64,000 nucleotides of DNA from Megalobrama amblycephala (Eukaryota > Chordata > Actinopteri > Cypriniformes > Xenocyprididae). Positions 39,701-54,700 of the stretch are shown here, one piece after another. The notes beneath the pieces are model-generated. The model saw only the letters and a list, made by a program, of their open reading frames with translations, searched no databases and was not told the DNA's origin. Within the stretch, counting starts at the first letter, position 1, and each line of letters begins with the position of its first letter. A program made the position numbers and the translations under genes. The DNA is taken from the NCBI RefSeq assembly GCF_018812025.1, contig NC_063049.1, positions 36,780,447-36,844,446 of the forward strand. The letters run 5' to 3'.

Positions 39701-42700
39701 TTCCAAGAGATGCTTGGAGCAGGTCTGCCTTTGAGGGGAACCATAATTTCAACATCTTTACCAGCTTTCACAATGTAGTGAGTTCTCACTGCAACATCTG
39801 TATCAATCTGGGCTTCCTCTGCAAAAATAGCAATTAAAATGATTTATGCTGTTGTTACAATCAGAAAACATTATTTTAGAATATACAAAGATATTCCAAG
39901 CATTTTAACATTAATACATACCAAGAATGTCCTTGGCTTGTACTGGCTCTTCCATTTCTATTGGGTCTCCACGGCCAGCACAATTAACAGCAGATACACG
40001 GAAGTAGTAGTCAATATCTGGTTTAAGATCTGAAGCAACATACTCTGTAGTTCTCACTTCTCCCTTATGGCTAATCACTGTCCATTCCCCTTCTTCACCA
40101 ACTCTTTTTTCTACAACATAGCTGGTGATTTCACTGCCTCCATCACACTCTGGCTTTGACCATCCAAGTGTGATTGATGTTTTAGTTGAGTCAACCACCT
40201 TCAGCTTAGTTGGTTCATATGGTGGGTCTTGAGAGAAAAACAATCTTGGTTAGAACTCTATGTCAAGAGAGTTTGACTCTATATTAAATATAGATTTAGT
40301 AAAAATGAACAGATTAGTAAAATTATATAAGTAATACATACCAACTGGATCAGCAGCTTTGTAGAAGTCAGAAACATCTGTGTATGGACCTTCCCCAGCT
40401 TTATTGATTGCACATACACGATACTGATATTCATTTCCTTCAGTGAGATGATGGACCTTTGCTTTTGTGTCACTAATGGGGTCCTTGTATACTTTTACCC
40501 AGCGCAGGCTCTTCTTGTCACGTCTCTCCAAATAGTATCCTGTAACCATGCTACCACCATCCAAACTAGGTTTATCCCAAATGATCTGCATTGATGTTCT
40601 GGTGATATCTGTTGCTTCAGGTGTAGAAGGTTGTCCAGGAGTAACTGAAAAAATTGCATTGATTTAATAAATAGTGTAGTTGTGGTCTTATATGCATTAT
40701 CTGGTTTACCAAAACTATATTATTTAGATTAATAATATTGATTTTCGATTTACTATTTCCCTACCGAATGCATTTTTGGCGATAACAGGCTCAGACTCCA
40801 GAGGATCTCCAGCTCCAAATTTGTTAACACCTCTGACACGGAATACATATTCATTTCCTCTGGCCAACTTTTGGACAGTGACAGTGCGTGCTTCCATTTT
40901 CTCAGAAACTGTAGACCACACTACTCTACTTGTCTCTCGTTTTTCTACAATGTAATGAGTTACTTTGGCACCTCCTTCATGAGCCACTGGTTCCCATGCA
41001 ATTGTTATCTTGTCAGCAGTGACTGTTTTGAATTCAATGTGTCCAGCTGGAGGTCCAGGTTTGTCTGTTTATAGAATGGAAATGTATTTTGATATACAAT
41101 TAGGAAATGGATAAGACATTGAAAGATGTGAATAAGACATTGAAATTACATGTATATACATATTTTGACACAAATGATTACCTACCTAATATCTGTATTC
41201 TTATAGAAGCAGATGCTGTGCCGAACACATTCTTGATTTTGAGCTCATAGGTTCCAGTATTAAGACGAGTAGAATCTTTAATGAGGATGGCTGATGAGTC
41301 AGTTGTGTTCTCAATCGACATCTGTGCACTTGAAACTAATTCCTTTTCATCTTTAAGCCATTCAAATGTTGGCAAGGGTTTAGCAGATATTCCCACTTTG
41401 ATTTTGATTGATGAACCAGCTTTGTATTGCACAACATCCAAATACTCTGGGGGCAGGTCAATTACTGGAGCACCTAGAAATGGGGAACAATGGAAAAGTG
41501 TGTGTAGTAAAGACCCATTTCTGTGCATGGTAACATTAAATAAACAAGCAATGTAGAAGCAATACACTTACCAGAAATGTCAACACAAGTTACTGGTCCT
41601 GCAATTAGAGATGGGTTGCTAATTGAGCCAACTGCATTTTTGGTGAAAATCCTAAATTCATATGACTGATCCTGAGTCAAGCCTGACACAGTGAAATTGG
41701 TATCGATGACATTGGTATAGTTTGCCTTTGTCCATCTGCCATTTGGAGCATCTCTTCGCTCAACCATGTAGCCAGTGATTTTGCTTCCACCATCAAATGA
41801 AGGCTTCTGCCATACAAGGCTAACTGAATTTTTTGTAACCTCAGAAATTCTCACATTTGCCGGTGGTTCTAAAATAAAACAAGGATTTGTTATTTGGCAT
41901 AGAAATTCAGAGAAACTTGACATCATCTTTGCACATAAATTTTTTTGTATTAAGCTTACCACAGGCATCAATCGCTAGCACTTCTTCTGATGTCTTGCTG
42001 AACTTTCCAATACCAGCTGCATTTTCTGCAGCTACTTTGAATTCGTAAATCATTCCAGGACATATATTTGTCACTCTAATTTGAGTTGCAGGGATTGCTG
42101 TTTTGTTCACCGTCTGCCAAAGGATGCTGCTTCTTTCTTTCATTTGGACGTGGTATCCAAACACCGGGCTTCCACCATCTACTACTGGATCATTCCAGCA
42201 AACAGTGAGGCTTTCCCTTGACACATAGCCCAGCCATGGTGTTGATGGTGGACCAGGGATAGCTAAAACATAAAATAAACCAGCAGAGGTTTAACAGAAA
42301 TTCAGACACAACTAGAAACAAATGTACAATATCCAAGTACTCACTGTATGGAAGCTTCACTGTAATTGACTGAGTATCAATGTGGTCACTGATGCCAAAG
42401 CGATTCTCAGCTTTAACCCTGAACTGGTATTCTTCTCCCTTTGTAAGTTTGGTGACTTTAATAGCACTTCTTGCAATTGTGGATGACACTTCTGTCCAGG
42501 CTGGTGTACTTGTTTCACGTTTAAGAACAACATAGTTTGTGACAGGACTGCCACCATCATACAGAGGTGGGAGCCATTTAAGACACAAGCTTGTCTCTCC
42601 CACACCACTAACTTCAACTGGACCAACTGGAGGACCTGGTCTATCCAGGACCAGTATGTTTACAAACATCTTGGTTGTTCCACTTGTGTTTGAGGCGACA

Positions 42701-45700
42701 ATGTCATATCTTCCAGCATCACTTGCAATACTTTCCTTGAGGTTGATATTAAGACTTTCAGGGGTTACTTCAAAGCTGAATCTCTTTCCACACTTAACTG
42801 GAGCATTGCCTCTTGTCATTGTGACCTTTGGCATTGGTTTACCAGAGAGAGGAAGCTCAAATTTAAGATTTGATCCTGCTCTCACATATACAGTGTTATG
42901 TGGGAAGTTCTTCATATCAAACTCAGGGGCATCTGTTAAGAACATGAAAGAAAATGAAGTACAAGATCAAATATTAAAATCTATTAAATATAATAAACAT
43001 GGAATAAATAAAAATGAATTAAGACTCACCCAACTGATCTTTAACAACCACAGGGATTATCATTTCTTTAGGTTCACTAAGTCCAGCGTGATTCTCAGCA
43101 CGAACTCTGAAAAAGTATTCTGCATTTTCCCTCAGGCCTTTAATTATGTGGGTGTTGGCTTTAACATTGGCACATTTAACCCACTTCTGTTGGCCTTTTT
43201 CAAGGGCATCAATGAGGTAGCTAGTAATTCGGCTTCCACCATCATGCTCTGGTTTTGACCATGCAATGGTGACACTATTCTTTGTTACTTCGGTAACACC
43301 AAGTCTAGCAGGTGGACTTGGTTTTTCTGTTGGTGCAAAGTTGAAATCATATTTAAAACACAGAAAGAAAACATATATTCTGAAACTTATTATTTTCTAA
43401 TTTTCAGACAAATAAATCTTATAATGATTTTTACCTGTAATCTTGGTTCCATCTTTAGTTTCAGTAGGTACACCTGTCCCAAACTCATTTTCTCCAGTAA
43501 TTCTAAAGTAGTAGATTGCACCTTCTTGCAAGTCTTCAACCTTGTATGTTAGACTGTGACAGTTGCTTGTTACACATACCCAGGCCTTTTTGCTTGCTTC
43601 ACGTTTCTCAACATGATAAGCCTTAACAGCATCTCCTCCATCATTCTCTGGTGGTGCCCAAGTAACTGTAGCAGAATCTTTTGTGACTTCTGTAATTTTC
43701 ACATTAGTTGGTGGTCCAGGGGTATCAAGCACTTTGACCACCATTGGCAAAGATGCAGTTCCAACACCATTGTCCAAAGTAACAATGTATTGTCCAGAGT
43801 CATTTCTTGTTGCTTTCTCAATAGTAATAGATGTGTATTTTTCTGTTGTTTCTATGCTTGCCCTTGCTTTGAGGTCAGTTTCCTCTTTATTCCATGTAAT
43901 TGAAGGAACTGGCTTTCCCTTGAATGGTGCCGTCAAAGTAAATGAATTACCATGCTTGACAATTAAAGTCTTTCGCATCTCAATGTCAACGTCAAATACA
44001 GGTTCCTCCTTTCTCTCAGTTGCTGTTTGTGGCTCAGAGACAGCTGACCGCTCACTAACACCAACTTTGTTGATTGCTTTAACAGCAAATACATACTCCA
44101 CATCAGTTGTAAGACCAGAAATGGTGAATTCATTGCTCTTTGTCATCTGAATCTCCACAATCCATTCCTCATCCTCAGATTTCTTATATTCTACAGTGTA
44201 TCCTAGGATCTGTGCACCACCATCAGATAATGGCTTTTTCCAGGCAATAGTAATAGAATTCTTGGTATGATCCAGAATCTTTGGTTTAGTTGGTGGGGAT
44301 GGCACCAAAAGTTTATCCTCTGCTCTTGCTGAATGAGATGGGTTACTAGCTGGACTTAATCCTGCCGCATTTTCAGCATAAACTCTAAACTCATATTCAC
44401 ATCCTCTTCTTAATTTTGATATCACAGCTGTTAGGCCTTTCACAAGCTCCCTGTTCACACGAACCCAGTGAAGACCAGATTTATCTCGCCTTTCAATTAT
44501 ATATCCAAGGATCTCACTGCCTCCATCAGATGCAGGCTTTGTCCAAGTTAGATTCATTTCCTCACTGGTTACACTTGTAATTTCAACATTTGTTGGGGCT
44601 GCTGGGATAGTGTATGGATCAGTGACCTTGACAATTTCACTTTCAAGGGCTTCGCCAAGTCCAAACTTGTTGACAGCTAATACTCTGAATATGTACTCAT
44701 TTCCTTTCAGGAGCTTAGTGACCTTAAATGTTGTGGTTTTGACCTCTCCATGGACAAGTGTCCATGCCAATCGGCTGGTCTCTCGTTTCTGAACAACATA
44801 ATGTGTTATTTCAGAGCCACCAATTTCTTGTGGTGGTCCCCATGACAATGTGCACTCCTCTGCTGTGAGGCCCGTTACTGACAGTGGTCCTGCTGAAGGT
44901 CCTGGTTTATCAAGAATAACACAGTTTACTGGTGTTGTGACACTTCCTGCAACATTCTGTAATGTCAAAGCATACTGCCCAGAATCACTCCTTTTGCAGT
45001 CTTTAATTACTATCATAGTACTTGTATCTGTTCCAGTTATCTGAATTCTTGCCTTGAGTTCAATTTCATGTCCATCCTTTGACCAAGTTGCAACTGGAAG
45101 AGGACGCCCTGCAATGTCAGCATTAATCTTCAGGGTTTCCCCAGCTTTTACTACCACAACATCTCTGAACTTGACATCCATCATGATGCGCGGTGGATCT
45201 ACATTATCTTTAACTGTAATAGGACCAGTGTTGTAGGATGGCTCACTGAATAGTCCAGCAGCATTCTTTGCAATAACACGGAAATCATATTGCTGATCCA
45301 ATGTAAGGCCAGTAACATCAAAGTAAGTCTCTACAACATTGGTAAAATTGCATCTTAACCAGCGACCATCTGGGAGATCTCTACGTTCAATTATGTAACC
45401 AGTAACTTTGGCTCCACCATCATATTCAGGCTTTGTCCAAGAAAGAGATACAGAGGATTTGGTAATGCTAGTTATAACAGGTTGACCAGGAGGATCACAA
45501 GGATCTCGTGCAGCTATGGCCTCACTGGCTTTGCTTGCCTTGCCAATTCCAGCAATATTTTCAGCATAGACACGGAATTCGTACATCATACCTTCCTCAA
45601 TACCCGTTACTTTGAATTCAGTATCCTTGATGAGTGCCCTGTTCACCTTTGTCCAAAGAATACTGCTTCTCTCCTTGCGTTCTAAATGATAGCCAAGGAC

Positions 45701-48700
45701 CGTGCTACCACCATCATTAACTGGCTCATTCCATGTAACGAGCATGAAGACCTTGGTGGCATGAGCTACGCGGGGTGTAGAAGGTGGACCAGGCTGTTTG
45801 AATGTGTACTCAGCAGTAATGCCTGGAGAGTCAATTGGCTTACCCTTTCCATAGCGGTTCACAGCATAGATACGGAACTGGTACTCAGAACCTTGTGTCA
45901 ATCGAGGTACCTTTACTGAGGTTCTGGCAACATTTGTTGAAACAATTTGCCACTCTGTTGTGTTGGTATCTCTCTTCTCAACAATATAATTATTGATGGA
46001 GCATCCACCATCATATTCTGGAGGGGCCCATGACAAGGTAATACTGTCAGAAGTCACAGCGTCAACCTTTACTGAAGCTGGTGGCCCAGGTTTATCAAGA
46101 ACAACAATGCCAATATCTGTGGACATGGTGCCTGCTGTATTAGCGAGAGTGATTTCATATTTACCAACATGTTCAATAGCAGCTTCTTTGATAATAATTT
46201 TGCTTGACACAATAGTGTTGACAATTGAAAGAGAGGTTGTTTGCTTCAAAGGAAGGCCATCCTTCTTCCAAGAGACAACTGGCTTAGGCCTGCCTCTCAC
46301 GGGAACTTCCACAGTAAGATCACCCCCAGCCTTAACACTGTAAGTATTGAACAGCAGATGAACAGAGGGTTCAATTTCAATATCTTTAGCTACTACAGGT
46401 ACACCAAGTTCTTGAGGCTCACTCTTGCCTTTTTCATTCAATGCAATAACTCTGAATGAATATGTTTCACCAGGTGTTAGGTTGCTCACAGTAGCCTCTG
46501 GAACCTTAACGGTGCAGCTTACACCCCATTTGTCGCTACCCTTGGTTTGCATCTCTACATTGTAGCAGATGATTTTACTGCCTCCATCATGGACAGGCTT
46601 CACCCAAGTAAGTGTCACACTATTCTTTGTGACATCCACAATTGTTACTTTTCCTGGAGGCATAGGAACCTGTGCAACCTTAATAGGATTCTTTGTTTCT
46701 GCCATCACACCAAAGCCATACTCATTAACAGCACACACACGGAAGTAGAAAATGCCTCCTTCCTGCAGTTCATCAATTTTAAAGGAAGTCTGTGTGCAGT
46801 TGCTTGTGACAGTTGTATAAGCTTTTCTTGTAGATTCTCGTTTCTCAACCACGTAATTGGTTATTTTAGCCCCGCCATCTGTAAGCGGTGGGTCCCAGCA
46901 GAGAGTCACTGAATCTTTCTTCACATCTTTTACTTCAAACTTCTGTGGAGAACTTGGTGTACCAAGCACCCTCACATTCACAAATGCAGATTTTGTGCCA
47001 CTCTTATTCTCAAGAGTTAAGACATATTTTCCACTGTCAAATCTATTGACATTGTCAATTACAAGCATGGTGTATGAACTGGTGGACTCAATCTGAGCAC
47101 GTTCAGTAAGAGTTCCATCCTCCTTTTCCCATTTGACGGATGGCTCAGGTCGACCTCTAATTGTAATGAAAAGACGAAGGGATCCTCCTGCGCGAACAGA
47201 GACAACTTTCCTGAGGTCAGCATCAAGTTCAATCTCAGGTGCTTCAAGTTTTTCAGATGCAGTCACAGATCCATGAATATCAGCAGGCTCACCAACGCCT
47301 TCAGAATTAATTGCACAAACACGGAAGTTATATTCAGCATTTTCCTTCAGGTTTTCAACTTTGAGGCGTGTTGCTTGAATACCAGCTGGAGGTGTGCATA
47401 TGATCCATTCCTCTGAAGAAACCTCTTTCATCTCAACAATATAACCTTTAATATATGAACCACCATCTGAAGCAGGTTTTCCCCAAGACAGAGAGACAGA
47501 TGAGTTTGTGTAATCTGTCACTTTAGGATGATGAGGTGGACCTGGGGGAGTTAAAGCATTTACTGCTCTATAAAACAGTGATAAGTCACTAGATTCTCCC
47601 ACACCAGCTTCATTCTCAGCAGACACACGGAATTCATAGAAATGTCCCTCTGACAGACCAGTTACTTTGAAATGTAGATCGGAGAGCTTCTGCCGGTTGC
47701 ATTTTGTCCACCTTACACCATCTTTGTCACGCTTCTCCAAGTGATAACATGTAATTTCTGCACCACCATTGTTCTCTGGGGCATCCCATGATAAAGTTAT
47801 TGAATCCTTTGTTATCTCACTTGCCTCTGGTGCTGATGGTGCACTTGGTGGCTTGTATGGATTGCGTGCAATAATTGCTTCAGATTCCAGAGGCTCACCA
47901 ATGCCATATTTGTTGACAGCCATAACTCTAAAGATGTACTCATCACCAGACAGGAGCTTGGTCACTTTATAACTCACAGTAGGAATGTTGGAATCAACAA
48001 CAGTCCAGGATAGCCTGCTAGTTTCCCTTTTCTCAAGGATGTAATGAGAAATATTAGCACCACCATTTTGAGAGGGCTCAGACCAGGACAGATGACATTT
48101 ATCAGACATGATGCCAGCTACTTGTAGTGGTCCGGTTGGTGGGCCTGGTCTATCAAGAACTTTTACTGTTATTGGAATTGTTTTTGTTCCACCACTGTTG
48201 CTTAAAACTAGGTCATAGTGTCCACCATCCAATCTAGTACAGTCTTTTATTGTAATAGAAGCATATTTTTGTGTACTTCTTACTTCAATGCGCAGTGTCT
48301 TATCCATTTCCTTTCCTTCTTTTAGCCATTGAATATCAGGTGTGGGTTTTCCATGTATATCTGCATCCAAAACTAAGTTGTCTCCGGCATTGATAACAAT
48401 GACATCCTTGTACTTAGGATCCATTGAAACACTAGGAGGTTCAATTTCATCTGTAGCAGTAATTGGTCCAGTGCTGTCCGAAGGCTCACTGAAGACACCC
48501 ACTGCATTTCTTGCGATTACTCTAAATTCATATTGATTGTTTACTGTTAAGCCTGTATTTGTAAATTCTGTCTCAATTACATTGGTAAAGTTTGCCCTCA
48601 TCCATCGGCCCTCAGGCAAATCTCTTCTTTCAACAATATATCCAGTCACTTTGCTGCCACCATCATATTGAGGCTTTGTCCACTGAATCTTAATGTGGTT

Positions 48701-51700
48701 CTTTGATATTGCAACAGCCTCAGGCATTCCAGGTGGATCACATGGGTCACGGGCAACAAAGCTCTCTGAAACTTTGCTTGCTCTGCCAATACCAACAATG
48801 TTTTCAGCATATACCCTGAATTCATATCCAATGCCTTCTTCAAGATTGCATATTTTGAAAACAGTATCAGTAATAAGGGTTTTGTTTAGTTTTGTCCATA
48901 GAATACTTGTTCTTTCTTTGCTCTCAAGGTGGTATCCAATCACTGAACTGCCACCATCATTAACTGGTTCATTCCATTCAATGGTCATTTGATCCTTGGT
49001 GGCAGATTTCACATATGGAGTACCAGGTGGCCCAGGTGGTTTGTATGGATACTGCACAACAATGGACTTTGAATCTAAAGAAGCACCTTTACCATATCTG
49101 TTCTCAGCAATGACTCTAAACTGATACTCAGCACCAGTTTTCAGCTTGGTAATTTTGAGGGATGTCCTAGCAACTGATCCAGCCACAACTTGCCAAGTAG
49201 TTTCAGTGGTGTCTCGCTTCTCAACAATGTAATGCTTTACTTGGCAGCCTCCTGTATACTCTGGAGGTTCCCATGAGATGGATACAGAATTGTTGCTTAC
49301 TTCATTCACTTTTATTGGTCCTGTGGGTGGACCAGGTTTATCCAAGATTATAATACTGATATCTTCTGTAACTGCACAAACACTGTTTGTTGCAGTAACT
49401 GCATACTTTCCAAGGTCATCTTTACAGGCTTCAGTTATCTGTAGGATTGTTGATGTTGGTGTGTTGGAAGTAGTAACTCTGGATGTTACTTTAAGTGACT
49501 GCCCATCCTTTGACCAAGTGATCTTTGGTTTTGGACGTCCAAAAATAGGTATTTCAAGTTTGAAATCCTTTCCAGATTTGACACTGTATGTGTTGAACTG
49601 CAACTTCAAGCTTGGTTCAATTGTGAGGTCATTGGCAATAACTGGAGCAGCAAGGGGCTTTGGCTCACTTTTGCCTTTCTCATTGTATGCCAGAACACGG
49701 AACAAATATTCCTGACCACCAGTCAGTCCAGTGACTGTTCCTTCACATGTTTTTACATTTGTTGCTACACCCCATTTGTCAGTTCCTTTTGGTTGCATTT
49801 CTATCAAGTAGCCAGCAATTCTACTACCTCCATCATGCTCTGGTTTTTCCCAGGCCAGAGATGCGCTTACTTTTGTCACATCAGTCAACATAACCTTTCC
49901 AACCGGCTGAGGTACTTCAGATGCCTTTGAAGCAGTTTTTGTTTCAACTGGCAAACCAACGCCAAATTCATTTTCAGCCATAACTCTGAAGTAATACATT
50001 GCTCCCTCTGCAAGATTTTCCACCTTATAAGTTGTCTTGCTGCACTTGGATGTTACATTTGCATAGGCCTTTCTTGTGGATTCACGCTTGTCAATAACAT
50101 AATTTTTGATCTTTGCTCCTCCATCAATAAGTGGTGGTTCCCAAACAAGTGTGACAGAGTCTTTCTTGATATCCTTAACTAAAAGGTTTAGTGGTGCTCC
50201 AGGTGTATCTAACACTTTAACAGCCACAAATTCAGATACAGAGCCACTGCTGTTCTGTAGAGTCACAGTGTATTTTCCAGAGTCCCTTCTATCACAGGAG
50301 TCAATTGAAAGCTGGGTGAAGTTAAGACCTTTTTCAAGCACTGTCTTTTCTGACAATTCACCTTCATCTTTAGTCCATTTGATATCTGGTACTGGTCTAC
50401 CTCTAAATGGTACATTGACTCTTACTGATCCTCCAGCGCGAACAACAATGCCTTTCCTCAGCTCTGAATCAAGGTGAATTTCAGGGGTCTCCAGCTTGTC
50501 CTCGGGCTTGGCAGTTCCGGGAATAACTGCAGGCTCTCCAACACCTAATTTATTAATGGCACATATTTGAATTTTATATTCTTGTTGTTCTGTTAGCTTA
50601 GTGATTTCAAATTTGTTGACACGTAAGCCAGTAGGGGGAGTGCACATAGTCCATTCTTCCTCTTCAGCTTTGCAGATCTCAACAATATATCCTTGAATTG
50701 CACATCCACCATCATTAAGGGGTTTTCCCCATGATACTGTAATTGAAGTCTTGGTGGTATCAACAACATGTGCATGCATGGGTGAGCCAGGTTTGTATTT
50801 GGGATCACAAGCCTTGTAGTATGAGGTTGGCAAGCTTGGTTCTCCAATTCCAGCTGCATTTTCAGCTGACACTCTGAATTCATACTCATGATCCTCAATG
50901 AGGCCATGCACTCTGAAGCATACATCAGTTACTTTTTGCCTGTTGCATCTTGTCCATCTAATTCCAGACCGGTCTCTCTTCTCAATGATGTATCCAAGAA
51001 TTTCACTTCCACCATCAGTATCTGGTGCACTCCAGCAAACAGTCATAGAGTCCTTTGCAATATTTGTTACCTCAATAATTTGTGGTGATCCAGGGTGACT
51101 AAATGGATCTTTCATTATTACGGATGGTGTGTCAATTGGCTCACCAACACCATAACTGTTGGCAGCCATGACACGGAATATATATTCGTTGCCTTCAAGG
51201 AGTTTTGTGACTTTGTATGTTGTTGTTTTACAGTCATTACAGACCACAGTCCAAGCAAGGCGACTTGTCTCACGTCTCTCAATAATGTAATGAGTTATAG
51301 TGTTTCCTCCATCATCAAGTGGAGCACGCCATAGCAGTGTGCATTTATCACTGAACACACCTGTGACATGAAGAGGTCCTTCTGGTGGGCCTGGTTTATC
51401 AAGCACTTTTACATGGAATTGAACAGTCTGAGAGCCAGCAACATTTGTGAGCTGAAGAGTGTAGTTACCACCGTCTTGTCTGACTGCATCTTTTACTATA
51501 ATTAGTGCTCTGTTGTCAGTGTTTTTGATGTCACATCTAATTGTGTTTTCAAGCTCTTTTTCATTCTTAAACCACTGGATTGTGGGAATTGGCTTACCAT
51601 GAACATCAGCATCAAGTCTGAATGTATCTCCTGCATTCACAATAAGAGTCTTTGTGTATTCTGGGTCAATTGAGAACTTTGGTGGCTCTACCTCATCTAA

Positions 51701-54700
51701 TGCAGCAATTGGTCCACTATTATATGATGGTTTGCTGACAGTGCCAACAGCATTCTTTGCAATTACCCTGAAGTCGTACTTGGCACCTTCTGTAAGCCCA
51801 GTGACAGTAAAATTGGTTTCAATAACATTTGTGAAACTTGCTTTCATCCAGCGACCCTCTGGAAGATCACGTTTCTCAACATTATAACCAGTGATAACAC
51901 TTCCACCATCATACTCTGGCTTTGTCCATTGGATAGTTATGGAATTTTTGCTCACATGGACAGCTTCTGGGGTTCCAGGAGGATCACACTGATCACGAGC
52001 AACAAAGCCCTCTGAGATTTTGCTACATCTTCCAATGCCAACAATATTTTCAGCATAGACTCTGAACTCATATTCGATACCTTCCTCTAAAGGACTGGTT
52101 TTGAATCTTGTTTCTTGAATCAGTGTCTTATTTATCTTTGTCCAAAGAATGCTGTTTCTCTCCTTCCTTTCAAGATGATATCCAATAATGTTACTGCCTC
52201 CATCTGAAACTGGCTCATGCCACTCAACAACCATATGGTCCTTTGATAGGTATGACACAAATGGAGTTCCTGGAGGTCCTGGTTCTCTGTATGGGTACTG
52301 AGCAACAACAGCTGAAGAGTCCAAAGCGTAGCTCTTGCCATACCTGTTTTGAGCAATAATTCTGAATTGATATTCAGAACCAGCCTTCAGTCGTTGTACC
52401 TTAATTGTTGTTCTTGCTAATGAAATTGCAACATTCTCCCATGTTGTAGTAGTTGTATCTCTCTTTTGCACAACGTAATTTGAAATTGGGCAACCACCAG
52501 TATACTTAGGAGGATCCCATGACAACGTAACACTTGACACCGTTATCTCATCAAATCGCACAGGGCCAGTTGGTGGGCCAGGTTTATCAAGAGTGATGAT
52601 TTCAATGGTTGCATCCTTTTGTCCAACAACATTGGACACATTTATTCCATACATTCCACCATCTTCTCTTGCTGCTTCTTTGATGCTAAGAACAGTGCTG
52701 TGTGCTGTATTAGAAATGTTAACCCTTGTTGTGAATTTGAGGGCTGCACCATCCTTTGTCCATGTGATTTTTGGTTTTGGACGGCCAGAAACTGGAATTT
52801 CAACTTGAAGGTCCTTTCCAACAAGAACACTGTAGTTGCTAAATGCAGGTCTTACATCAGGCCCAAAGACAAGGTCTTTTGCTTGCACAGGGACAGCAAG
52901 TGTTCGTGGGTCACTCTTTCCTTTTTCATTGACAGCAACTACTCTAAAAGTATACTCCTCTCCAGGGTTCAAATTATTGATTACAGCTTCCAATGTTTTT
53001 ACATTGGCACAACCAGACCATTTATCATTACCCTTGACCTGCATTTCAACAAGATATTGAAGAATTCTGCTGCCACCATCATGAACTGGCTTTTCCCAAG
53101 AAAGAGTCACACTTGTTTTAGTAACATCTACAACACTTAATTTTCCAGGACACTGTGGCACCTCTGAAACTTTCAAAGGATCTGTGATATCTGCAGGTAG
53201 CCCTACACCATATTCATTTTCTGCAAGCACTCTGAAATAGTAACTGCAACCTTCTTGAAGTGGTTCAACTTTCCATGAGAGTTTGTGGCAGTTTGTTACA
53301 ACGGCAGAGAATGTTTTTCTTGTGCTCTCACGTTTCTCAACAATGTAATTTTTGATCTTTGCTCCACCATCCAACAGTGGAGGCTCCCATGTAAGAGTTA
53401 CAGATTCCTTTGTAATTTCTTTCACTTTAAAGTTGAGTGGAGCGCTTGGAGTGTCAAGGACTTTCACAATAATTGTTTCAGATTTTGCACCAGCAGAGTT
53501 TTCTGCAGTCACAGTATATTTACCACTGTCTGTCCTGTTGACTTTATCAATCACAAGAGAAGTATGACTGCTGGTGGTCTCAGTCTGTGCTGTTTCCTTA
53601 ATCTGCCCACCATCTTTTTCCCATTTGATTTGTGGGGTTGGTCTTCCTTTGAAAGGGATGAACATCCTAAGAGAACCTCCAGCTTTAACACGTACAACCT
53701 TTCTAAACTCAGCATCAATATCAAGATCTGGTTCCTCTGTTTTGTCCTCTGGCAAAATAGGCCCGGGGACATCAGCATGCTCCCCAACACCGACCTTGTT
53801 AACTGCACAAACCCTGAATTTGTATTCCTGTTTTTCCTTCAGATTTTCCACGGTAAAGCGTGTCAGTTTAACACCTGTAGGTGGAGTGCACATGGTCCAT
53901 TCTTCGGCAACTGCTGATTCATCTGCAGCCTTTCCTTCTTCTACTGGAGTCTTTATCTCCTCTATGGCTGCTTTTGCTTCACATGCTTCAACAATATATC
54001 CCTGGACTTCACAGCCACCATCATAAATAGGCTTTCCCCATGCAAGAGCAACAGATGATTTTGTCATGTCTAACACTTTTGGATTATGTGGTGGACCTGG
54101 CTTGAATACAGGATCCAGGGCTTTATAGAATACAGTTGCAGAACTTGCTTCACTAACTCCAGCAGCATTCTCAGCACAAACTCTGAATTCATACAGGTGC
54201 TTCTCCAGGAGTCCAGTAACTTTAAATGTGAGGTTAGTAACTGTTTTCATGTTGCATCTGGTCCATCTAATGCCTTCCTTGTCATGTTTCTCAATAATAT
54301 AACCAGTGATAGGAGTACCCCCATCATTTGTTGGGGCCTCCCATGTTAAGACCATTGAATCTTTCTTGACATTAGAAACTTCCACTCCTTTTGGTGCATC
54401 TGGAGGTGTGAATGGATTCTTGATAACAACTGCACCTGATTGGAGGGGCTCACCAACACCAAATTTGTTCACTGGTAAAACTCTGAAGATATATTCATTT
54501 CCTTCTAGGAGTTTGGTTATTTTAAGATTTACAGCTTGCACTTTGGGTTCAACAACTGTCCAAAGTAGTCTGCTAGTCTCCCTTTTTTCAACAATATAAT
54601 GAATGATTTTGCTGCCACCATCTTGTTTAGGTGGTTTCCAAGCAAGGCAGCATTGCTCACTGGTTACACCTGTGATAGAGATGGGTCCCTCAGGTGGTCC

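Noticed and set aside
53285..53917. Plus-strand open frame of 210 codons
   Set aside because: Antisense shadow of the giant titin exon, Cys/Phe-rich as expected from reverse-reading FN3 codons.
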